DNA of 11,788 nt. Source: CAYYYW01 sp964476245 (GTDB lineage: Bacteria; Patescibacteriota; Microgenomatia; UBA1406; HO2-37-13b). The notes under the pieces were generated by a model. That model was given only the letters and a program-made list of their open reading frames with translations, had not been told where the DNA came from and did not search any database. This document shows positions 6,553 through 11,788 of the stretch, piece after piece (positions within the stretch are counted from its first letter, which is position 1; every line of letters begins with the position of its first letter). The position numbers and the translations under genes were made by a program. The DNA lies in the NCBI GenBank assembly GCA_964476245.1, contig CAYYYW010000027.1, forward strand, positions 1 to 11,788. The letters run 5' to 3'.

Positions 6553-6860
6553 TATATTTTAACGATTTTTACTTTACTTAAATACGGTCTGAACCCCTTA
6601 ACTTTTCGGTATCTAATTTTTGCCTTAAATCTGGCCACTCGTATTTTAGTACCTTTTAAGTTCTCAATAATTTTTCCTTTAACTTTCGATTTTAAAGTCG
6701 GGCATCCCAACTCAATCTCTTCTTTTTCCAAATCACCTTGCGCTAAAGTTTCAAATTCCACCTCTTCGTTAGTTTTTTTATCTAATCTATCAACGTATAT
6801 TTCATCACCTGCTTTTACTAAATACTGTTTACCACCGGTTCTAATGACTGCAAATTTCAT
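6552..6860 (-). CDS. rplU: 50S ribosomal protein L21
   Basis: A large-subunit ribosomal protein that binds 23S rRNA. The 102 residues, close to the usual 103, begin MKFAVIRTGGKQYLVKAGDEI, the L21 signature. They continue with VDRLD, a LGCPTLKSKVKGKIIENLKGTKI-like central section, then the basic KAKIRYRKVKGFRPYLSKVKI, matching the conserved RRRKxxRRxxGHRQxxTxxKI end. I chose ATG 6860 rather than the in-frame TTG at 6878: the family starts here, and the upstream codons are the -10 box. It heads the rplU-rpmA-parB-like unit and lies 18 nt after the rodA/ftsW stop. Confidence 0.97.
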   Translation of the reverse strand: MKFAVIRTGGKQYLVKAGDEIYVDRLDKKTNEEVEFETLAQGDLEKEEIELGCPTLKSKVKGKIIENLKGTKIRVARFKAKIRYRKVKGFRPYLSKVKIVKI

Positions 6861-6867
6861 GAATGAA

Positions 6868-6896
6868 ATTATAAACAATTATAAGGCAAGGGTCAA
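6868..6896 (-). promoter_or_regulatory. rplU promoter inside the end of rodA/ftsW, predicted leaderless
   Basis: On the minus strand: TTGACC (6896-6891), a 17-nt spacer and a perfect TATAAT (6873-6868), then 7 nt to the rplU ATG at 6860. The -35 box is read as Leu-Thr codons of the upstream gene. Spacing and match are close to ideal, and the transcript would begin at or within two bases of the start codon. Confidence 0.75.
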
Positions 6897-7928
6897 CCCC
6901 AACATTATCATGGTTGAAACCGTTGATGATCCCCCGTAAGAAACAAAAGGCAATGAAATCCCCGCAATAGGCATAATTCCAAAATTCATGCCAATGTTAA
7001 TAAATATTTGAATAATTAAATACATTGTTACACCAACTAAAAACAAGAAAATAAAACTATCTTTTTGATAAACGAAGATTTTTTTTATTAATCGAAAAAT
7101 AATAACAGCGTAAAGAAAAATCACCAACAACCCTCCAATAAAACCAAATTGCTCAACGAGTGAAGCAAGAACAAAATCAGTGTGGTTTTCGGGTAAAAAA
7201 GAAAATCTTGATTGTGTCCCAAGACCCAATCCGCGGCCCAAGAAACCACCCGATCCAATGGTAATAATCGACTGGATAAGATTGTAAGAAAGTCCTTTTG
7301 GATCAACTTGAGGATCAAAAAAGCTGAGAATTCTATTTTTTTGGTACTCGGCTAAAATTTTCCAAATTAAAGGGGTTGCCATGAACAAAAAAAGGAAGGG
7401 ATAAGCAAAATAACGAATAGCCATACCGGCAAAAAACAACATTGATAAATATACCGCTATAAAAACTATAGTATTCCCAAGATCGGGTTGTTTAAAAATA
7501 ATTATTGCGGGTAGCAGAAAAAATAAAAAACTAAAAAAAAGTTTTTTGAAATTAAAAACAGAAAATGTTTTTGGCATTTCTTCAGTCAGTAAATTAGCCG
7601 TATAAATAATAAAAAACGGTTTTAAAAATTCTGACGCTTGATATTTAAAAAAATATAAATTAAGCCACCTTCTGGAACCTCTAATTTCTGGAGCAACAAA
7701 GAAAGTTATTAAAAGAAGAACAAAACTAAAAAAATAAAAAAATTGGCTGTTAAGTTTAAAAAACTCTAACCCGATCTTATAAAAAACCAGTAGAAAAATA
7801 AAACCAATTATAAAAAATACTAACTGATTTAAAAAAAATGTGCTTTTAATACCGAAAAGATTAAATAAACTAAAGACTGATAACCCAACAATTGAAAGAA
7901 GTATCCAAATATCAAAAGTTTTTTTCAT
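6879..7928 (-). CDS. rodA: RodA/FtsW/SpoVE family peptidoglycan polymerase
   Basis: A SEDS-family membrane glycosyltransferase that polymerises lipid II into glycan strands, working with a class B penicillin-binding protein. The 349 residues form about ten hydrophobic segments. Motifs seen: RGSRRWLNL (83-91), KQPDLGNTIVF (146-156), KNRILSFFDPQVDPKGLSYN (197-216), GSGGFLGRGLGLGTQSRFSF (225-244), and ENHTDFVLASLVEQFGFIGG with the SEDS catalytic aspartate at Asp251, then GISLPFVSYGGSS (323-335). Length and sequence fit RodA slightly better than FtsW, but the family is hard to split by eye and no PBP or MreB neighbour is present. Its ATG overlaps the ileS stop as ATGA, so it is likely translated by coupling from the ileS mRNA. 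The end carries the rplU promoter. Confidence 0.9.
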   Translation of the reverse strand: MKKTFDIWILLSIVGLSVFSLFNLFGIKSTFFLNQLVFFIIGFIFLLVFYKIGLEFFKLNSQFFYFFSFVLLLITFFVAPEIRGSRRWLNLYFFKYQASEFLKPFFIIYTANLLTEEMPKTFSVFNFKKLFFSFLFFLLPAIIIFKQPDLGNTIVFIAVYLSMLFFAGMAIRYFAYPFLFLFMATPLIWKILAEYQKNRILSFFDPQVDPKGLSYNLIQSIITIGSGGFLGRGLGLGTQSRFSFLPENHTDFVLASLVEQFGFIGGLLVIFLYAVIIFRLIKKIFVYQKDSFIFLFLVGVTMYLIIQIFINIGMNFGIMPIAGISLPFVSYGGSSTVSTMIMLGLTLAL

Positions 7929-10900
7929 GAAATTAAGAATTTATTTCCTTTCCTTATCTCTTTCGCCATCACTTTTCTCTTAATTAAGTCTTCATAGTTT
8001 TTTGGATAATCAGGAAGCTCTAAGTTAATAAATTGGCTTTGTTTGAGACCTAATTTTTTTCGTTCTCTTTGTATTTCCCTTATTAACTCTCTTGCTTCGC
8101 CCTCTTTTTTTAACTCCTCTGTTAATTTAGTATCGTAAACTAATTCCATTTCCGTCGCTTTAGTTGTTGATATTTGAATTTGTTTAACGTTTAATTCACC
8201 TTTAATTAAATCTAAATATTGTTCTAAATTGTCTATATCATTAAATTTTTTACCTTCTGGTAATTTAATATGGACTTTTTTTAAGGGTTGACGAACTTTT
8301 AATTTCTGCTCTTTTCGTACCCGACGACCCACTTCGGCTATCTGACGAACCAAATCCATGTCGTCTGTTAATGTTGAACGATTATCGTTAAACATTGAAC
8401 TTAATTTTGGCCAAAATGAAAGATGTACGGACTCCTTTCCGGTCAAATTGGTATAAATTTCTTCAGAAATAAAGGGCAAGATCGGTGAAAGAATAATTGA
8501 TAAATTAACTAAAACATAATAAAGAGTTGAGTAAAAACTTTCTTTATCTTTTTTTGAATCGCTGTTTACCCAAACCCGTTCCCGACTTCGTCTTATATAC
8601 CAAGTAGACAAATCATTAACAAATTTTTCAATCTCCAGAGCCGTATCTTTAGCATTGTATTCCTTTAAACTTTTTTCGACAAAATTAACTAACCAGGTAA
8701 ATCGACTTAAAATCCAAACATCCAAAATGTTTTCTGCTCTCTTTGTCATTCTGAGCGAAGCGAAGAATCTCGCAGCTTGTCTGCGACCATTTCTCGCATT
8801 CGCGAGAGATCCTTCCCCCGCCTTTGGCGGGTTCAGGATGACATTGGGGTTCCACTTATCTAAGTTTGCATACTCAACAAAAAACTTATAGACATTCCAT
8901 AAGATTAAATAAAATTGGCGCCGCACTTCATCTGTTTTCCTATAACCAAAAAGCAAATTTTGCGAAGGATCTTGTCTGGCATATAACCAACGCATAACAT
9001 CTACCCCAATCTTTTCCGCTCCTTCATTAAACTCAATCGCATTGCCCCAACTTTTATGCATCGGCCGGCTATCTTCTCCCAAAAGCGTTCCAAAACCTAA
9101 AACGGTTTTAAAGGGATTAGTGTCTTCCAAAACCGTCGCCATAGCAATAAGGGAGTAAAACCAATTTTTAAATTGGCCGGGGAATGATTCGGTAATAAAA
9201 TCAGCCGGAAACCATTTTTTCCACTCTTGACGATTGTCCAGATATAACGGTCTTCCTTGGTTGTCTACGGTGATAGTTGAAAAAGGAACAATACCCGCAT
9301 CAAGCCAAGGATTTCCAACCGCCTCAACTCTCTCCATTTGACTTTTACATTTTGGGCAGTCAATAATAACTTCGTCTATCCATGGTTTGTGAGGTGAATG
9401 TCCCTCAAACTTTTCCCAACCGGCAATAGCGCGTTTATTTAACTCCTCTTTGCTTCCAATTACCTCAAAATTGCGACACTTTTGACATTCCCAAATAGGC
9501 AAAGCCAGTCCCCAATATCTGTTTTTTTTACTGATTAACCAATCATGCATGTTTTTAAGCCAATCAAGCTCTCTCCCCAATCCAAACTCCGGTATCCACT
9601 GAATTTTCTTCGCCACTTCTATCATTCTCTGTCTTAAAGTTTTGAATTTAGAATTTTGAATTTTGGATTTGTTTGGAATTTGGAATTTGCCTGCCTGCCG
9701 GCAAGGCAGGGAATTTGGAATTTGCGATGGTTTATCCATTGCTATATACCATTCATCCGTCACCTTCCAAACCAACTCTGTTTTACATCGCCAACAAGCT
9801 GGATAACGATGTTTATAAGGAAAAATAGAGAAAACCCAACGTTTTTCTTTTTTCTCTTTTTTTTCCAAATAGTCAAGAATTATTCGTGAATTTTCTTTAG
9901 CGTTTTTTCCGGAAAATTCTCCTAAACCAGACAGATAATCAGCGCTATCATTGATAACCGGAATCATCGGTAGGCCATGTTTTTTTCCTAAACGAAAATC
10001 CTCGGTGCCGGCAGAAACAGCGGTGTGAACAAAACCTGTCCCCTCCTCTAACGAAATCGGCATTATCAAAGGATCAGTGGCGATTACCACATGAAATTTA
10101 TCAGGATTTTCTTTTCTTGCTTTCTCCACCGCCGGCAATCCATCGAAAGCTGTCCAATAATGAAGATCGACTAATTCTTTTCCTTTGACAGTTTTTATAA
10201 TCCCCCCATGCTTTCCTTGAAAAACTTTTTCCACCAAATCTTTGGCTACCCAGAATTTATCATTGGGATTAAAACCTCCGGCAACTAAAGAATAATCCAC
10301 TTTTTCATCAACCGCCACCGCCACATTGGCTGGGATTGTCCAGGGAGTTGTTGTCCAAACAAGAAGAAATTCATTTTCTCTTTCCATCAAGGGAAATTCT
10401 AAAATTATTGACTCATGGGTAACTTCTTTATAATCTTCTGTCAACATTTCATGTTGAGAAATGGCCGTTTCACAGCGAGGGCACCAAGGAACAGAATCAC
10501 GGCCCTTGTAAATCCAACCATTCTCGTAACACTTTTTCAAAAAATACCAGATCATGTAATTATTTTCATCACTCATCGTGAAGTAAGAGTGATCCCAATC
10601 GGCAAAATAGCCTAAACGTTTTGATTGTTCCGTTTGAATTTGGGCAAATTTCTTTACCCTTTCTTTACATAAATCAACAAATTTAGCTATTGAGGATTTT
10701 TGGCTTCCAGGAACAAGATCCTCAATATCTTTTTTGCTCTTTAAACCTAGTTCTTTTTCTACCTCAACCTCTACCCAAAGTCCTTGACAATCAAAGCCAC
10801 TTTGAAAACGCTCCTTATAGCCTAATAAATTAAAAAACTTTTGCCATAAATCTTTATAAGTCCTTCCCCATGCGTGATGTACACCCATGGGATTATTAGC

Positions 10901-11062
10901 GGTTATTGGACCATCGATGAAAGAAAAATGTTTTTTTGCCCCGCCTCTGGCGGGGTTGTTTTTATTCAAATACTTTTTAACAATCCCGTTTCTATACCAA
11001 CGTTCGAGCAGTTCTTTCTCTTTTTGGGGAAAATTTGGATTGGATTCAACAGGCTTAAACAT
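7925..11062 (-). CDS. ileS: Isoleucyl-tRNA synthetase with GXHH signature and in-frame repeat insertions
   Basis: Class I synthetase that charges tRNA-Ile; 1045 residues from ATG 11062. I preferred that start to the in-frame TTG at 11080 because the -10 box lies between them. The Rossmann fold opens FSFIDGPITANNPMGVHHAW: the HIGH motif reads Gly60-Val-His-His63, the swapped GXHH form. The CP1 editing domain has WTTTPWTIPANVAVAV and GTGFVHTAVSAGTEDF. Cys pairs occur in CPRC (near 193), CWRC, CQKC and CPKC. The KMSKS loop reads Pro667-Met-His-Lys-Ser671. An anticodon-binding domain (DVWILSRF, then WYIRRSRERVW) and a long C-terminal region of the IleRS2/eukaryote-like kind follow. Three palindromic repeats are read through in frame near residues 37-42, 445-475 and 741-774. 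No frameshift or stop breaks it, and it ends in ATGA with the rodA/ftsW start. Identity is certain; subclass is inferred from the motifs. Confidence 0.96.
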   Translation of the reverse strand: MFKPVESNPNFPQKEKELLERWYRNGIVKKYLNKNNPARGGAKKHFSFIDGPITANNPMGVHHAWGRTYKDLWQKFFNLLGYKERFQSGFDCQGLWVEVEVEKELGLKSKKDIEDLVPGSQKSSIAKFVDLCKERVKKFAQIQTEQSKRLGYFADWDHSYFTMSDENNYMIWYFLKKCYENGWIYKGRDSVPWCPRCETAISQHEMLTEDYKEVTHESIILEFPLMERENEFLLVWTTTPWTIPANVAVAVDEKVDYSLVAGGFNPNDKFWVAKDLVEKVFQGKHGGIIKTVKGKELVDLHYWTAFDGLPAVEKARKENPDKFHVVIATDPLIMPISLEEGTGFVHTAVSAGTEDFRLGKKHGLPMIPVINDSADYLSGLGEFSGKNAKENSRIILDYLEKKEKKEKRWVFSIFPYKHRYPACWRCKTELVWKVTDEWYIAMDKPSQIPNSLPCRQAGKFQIPNKSKIQNSKFKTLRQRMIEVAKKIQWIPEFGLGRELDWLKNMHDWLISKKNRYWGLALPIWECQKCRNFEVIGSKEELNKRAIAGWEKFEGHSPHKPWIDEVIIDCPKCKSQMERVEAVGNPWLDAGIVPFSTITVDNQGRPLYLDNRQEWKKWFPADFITESFPGQFKNWFYSLIAMATVLEDTNPFKTVLGFGTLLGEDSRPMHKSWGNAIEFNEGAEKIGVDVMRWLYARQDPSQNLLFGYRKTDEVRRQFYLILWNVYKFFVEYANLDKWNPNVILNPPKAGEGSLANARNGRRQAARFFASLRMTKRAENILDVWILSRFTWLVNFVEKSLKEYNAKDTALEIEKFVNDLSTWYIRRSRERVWVNSDSKKDKESFYSTLYYVLVNLSIILSPILPFISEEIYTNLTGKESVHLSFWPKLSSMFNDNRSTLTDDMDLVRQIAEVGRRVRKEQKLKVRQPLKKVHIKLPEGKKFNDIDNLEQYLDLIKGELNVKQIQISTTKATEMELVYDTKLTEELKKEGEARELIREIQRERKKLGLKQSQFINLELPDYPKNYEDLIKRKVMAKEIRKGNKFLIS
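8744..8843. repeat. ~100-bp palindromic interspersed element inside ileS
   Basis: Bounded by near-perfect 11-bp inverted ends, TGTCATTCTGA (8744-8754) and TCAGGATGACA (8833-8843). It holds three inner hairpins: CGCAG/CTGCG (8771-8785), TCTCGC/GCGAGA (8792-8807) and CCCGCC/GGCGGG (8817-8831). The GTCATTCTGAGCGAAGCG start is familiar from interspersed repeats in CPR and some other bacterial genomes. It is translated as about 33 extra residues (RRQAARFFASLRMT), between the catalytic and anticodon-binding domains. Confidence 0.8.
9641..9725. repeat. GAATTT-repeat tract with central palindrome inside ileS
   Basis: A palindrome, CCTGCCT-GCCGGCA-AGGCAGG (9690-9710), is flanked by two identical 16-bp direct repeats GGAATTTGGAATTTGC (9675-9690 and 9710-9725), with further degenerate TTTTGAATTT copies back to 9641. 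It encodes low-complexity residues (NSLPCRQAGKFQIPNKSK) between MDKPSQ and TLRQRM, where IleRS normally has little or nothing. Confidence 0.8.
10938..10956. repeat. Short GC palindrome inside ileS near the N-terminus
   Basis: CCCCGCC-TCT-GGCGGGG (10939-10955) is a perfect 7-bp hairpin in AT-rich surroundings, coding PARGG about 20 residues before the GXHH motif. Its core resembles the CCCGCC-TTT-GGCGGG hairpin at 8817-8831 of the longer element, suggesting the same repeat family. Confidence 0.7.
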
Positions 11063-11070
11063 AGAGAAGT

Positions 11071-11099
11071 ATTGTAGCAAGAAAACGATTCATTATCAA
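11071..11099 (-). promoter_or_regulatory. ileS promoter, predicted leaderless
   Basis: On the minus strand: TTGATA (11099-11094), a 17-nt spacer and TACAAT (11076-11071), 8 nt before ATG 11062. Same geometry as the lepB and rplU promoters. It supports the ATG rather than the upstream TTG as the start. Confidence 0.68.
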
Positions 11100-11180
11100 T
11101 TTTTCGTTACTTTTTCCTCAAAAACGTAGGAATGTCAAAGGAGTCTTAACTTCAAAAAAACAATCTTCTCTTAAACTTCT

Positions 11181-11190
11181 TTGTTAACAA
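11181..11190. repeat. Palindrome TTGTTAACAA in the divergent intergenic region
   Basis: A perfect 10-bp palindrome. It covers the start expected for the minus-strand TTGACA/TACCCT promoter and also the -35-like TTGTTA of a plus-strand candidate promoter, so it could be an operator. No regulator can be assigned with confidence. Confidence 0.4.
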
Positions 11191-11191
11191 A

Positions 11192-11220
11192 AGGGTAGCA
11201 CAGGTATTAACCGTTGTCAA
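11192..11220 (-). promoter_or_regulatory. Possible second, upstream promoter toward ileS
   Basis: On the minus strand: a perfect TTGACA (11220-11215), 17 nt, then TACCCT (11197-11192), a weak -10. A transcript from here would carry a leader of about 120 nt before ileS, unlike the leaderless promoter closer in. Confidence 0.35.
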
Positions 11221-11224
11221 TACC
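11203..11224. repeat. Inverted repeat GGTATT-N10-AATACC directly before the small HTH gene
   Basis: Six-base arms at 11203-11208 and 11219-11224; the right arm touches the ATG at 11225. It overlaps the minus-strand TTGACA and a plus-strand -10-like TATTAA (11205-11210). An operator for the adjacent HTH protein, or a hairpin over the start codon, would both fit. Confidence 0.45.
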
Positions 11225-11362
11225 ATGTCACACCTTAAAGAGCATAGGAACAAGAAGATCCTACTACTTTACTCCTCTGGAAAAAAGTCTACTTATCAGC
11301 TCGCCCGTCAATACAAAATGTCACAACCTCGGATATTAAAAATTATCAAACGGGGGTACTAA
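11225..11362 (+). CDS. Small helix-turn-helix protein (45 aa)
   Basis: Short frame from ATG 11225 to TAA 11360-11362. It starts MSHLKEHRNKKILLLYSSGK and continues with TYQLARQYKMSQPRILKIIKRG at about 23-44. That second part reads as a helix-turn-helix of the resolvase/Mor/sigma-region-4 style: a YSSGKKSTYQLARQY helix pair, a turn at KMS, and a basic recognition helix. Two features support it as real: it precedes the metallopeptidase gene by only 4 nt, and the codons near its end hold that gene's Shine-Dalgarno-like sequence. A weak plus-strand promoter, TTGTTA (11181) with 18-nt spacing to TATTAA (11205), lies just upstream. It is too short for a confident family call; a DNA-binding regulator of the pair is the best inference. 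Confidence 0.55.
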   Translation: MSHLKEHRNKKILLLYSSGKKSTYQLARQYKMSQPRILKIIKRGY

Positions 11363-11366
11363 TCCT

Positions 11367-11788
11367 ATGGACATTAAACTAGCGAGACCATTTTCCGGTT
11401 CTTATCCTGTTACTTTTAAATTTGGTGAAGATCCTGACTGGTATCATAAAGTTTTTTTTGAAGCACATAACGGTATAGATTACGGTATGCCTGTAGGTAC
11501 TCCACTTTTAGCCTGCGATAAAGGAACTTTATTATTTGCCGATCATCTTCCTGATTTGGACGGTCGGGGAATCATCTTAAACCACAGCTGGGGCCAGTCT
11601 TATTACTGGCACACTAGCGAAGAACTTGCTAAATATGGTACAGAGATAGAAAAAGGCGACCCGATAGGGTATTCCGGTATGACTGGTTTTGCCACCGGAC
11701 CACATCTACATTTCGGTATTCGTGTAAATAATCCTGATTGTTTAAACATCAGAGGATTTATTGATCCGGAGCCCTATTTTGAAGATGT
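11367..11788 (+). CDS. M23 (LytM-like) metallopeptidase, partial at the window end
   Basis: Zinc endopeptidase predicted to cut peptide cross-links of peptidoglycan. The visible 140 residues include the metal-binding motif HNGIDYG (His34, Asp38), the loop PVGTPLLACDKG (42-53), and His82 in YYWHTSEE, the usual active-site histidine. They end with EKGDPIGYSGMTG (95-107) and GPHLHFGI (111-118), which supplies the last His ligand. All catalytic positions are intact. There is no signal peptide or membrane helix at the N-terminus, unusual for a wall enzyme; it may reach the wall by another route, as phage or lysis enzymes do. A GGGGGT sequence (11352-11357), one wobble from a perfect Shine-Dalgarno, lies 9 nt before the ATG, the only clear one in the window. 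The 3' end lies beyond the window. Confidence 0.9.
   Translation, partial: MDIKLARPFSGSYPVTFKFGEDPDWYHKVFFEAHNGIDYGMPVGTPLLACDKGTLLFADHLPDLDGRGIILNHSWGQSYYWHTSEELAKYGTEIEKGDPIGYSGMTGFATGPHLHFGIRVNNPDCLNIRGFIDPEPYFED

Noticed and set aside
6861..6878. Six-codon N-terminal extension of L21 from TTG 6878
   Set aside because: The codons coincide with the -10 box, and the L21 family begins at the MKFAVI methionine.
8655..8891. Plus-strand frame containing ILSEAKNL and FGGFRMT
   Set aside because: This is a false frame made by the palindromic element and the complement of ileS; such translations of this repeat recur in databases and do not represent a gene.
9641..9725. Short repeats considered as a CRISPR array
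   Set aside because: Only two identical 16-bp repeats flank one palindrome, they are inside a coding gene, and there are no regular spacers or cas genes.
11063..11080. Six-codon N-terminal extension of IleRS from TTG 11080
   Set aside because: It runs across the proposed TACAAT box; the ATG at 11062 has better context and matches the leaderless layout of other genes here.
11191..11213. T-box-like AGGGTAGCACAGG on the plus strand upstream of a synthetase gene region
   Set aside because: It resembles the T-box bulge sequence, but it reads away from ileS, lacks a specifier stem and a terminator, and the gene it precedes is an HTH protein.

Overview
The window looks like part of a genome of a Candidate Phyla Radiation (Patescibacteria) bacterium, most likely Microgenomates-like. 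This is inferred from several traits together: AT-rich, densely packed genes; almost no Shine-Dalgarno sequences; promoters whose -10 boxes sit right against start codons; an orphan ParB-type HTH protein joined to the L21/L27 ribosomal genes; an isoleucyl-tRNA synthetase carrying palindromic repeats inside its reading frame; and a SipW-type signal peptidase next to large secreted proteins. No marker gene here fixes the lineage, so the assignment is provisional.

Left part (24-4942, + strand): a three-gene surface-protein operon. A SipW/ER-type signal peptidase overlaps by 8 nt a 977-residue secreted protein with a SipW-cognate (camelysin/TasA-like) N-terminus, Ig/Fn3-like modules, a jelly-roll-like region and a lamin-tail domain. 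Next comes a 435-residue protein with an ordinary signal peptide, a second beta-rich domain, an Fn3 domain, a Gly/Pro linker and a Cys-containing three-helix membrane anchor. The likely logic is processing enzyme, exported fibre or adhesin, and membrane-anchored partner. A tRNA-Val(CAC) gene on the minus strand abuts the last stop codon, and its complement may act as the operon's terminator.

Middle (5061-7928): a bacterial-type signal peptidase I (lepB, +) runs tail-to-tail into, and overlaps by 53 nt, a minus-strand ribosomal unit rplU-rpmA-parB-like HTH. A 96-bp CGAAT/ATTCG inverted-repeat cluster lies between rplU and rpmA. The rplU promoter sits in the end of the upstream gene, rodA/ftsW.

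Right part (7925-11062, minus): ileS, whose stop overlaps the rodA/ftsW start as ATGA. The IleRS carries the swapped GXHH version of the HIGH signature and a PMHKS version of KMSKS, and contains three in-frame palindromic insertions. Divergent from ileS (11225-11788, +) lie an uncharacterised 45-aa HTH ORF and an M23 metallopeptidase without a signal peptide, cut by the window end.

lepB, rplU and ileS each have a consensus-like promoter with the -10 box only 7-8 nt from the ATG, so they are predicted to make leaderless mRNAs. No complete new defence system, CRISPR array or integrase is visible. The most unusual material is the surface operon, the repeat-riddled GXHH IleRS, and the leaderless promoter architecture.
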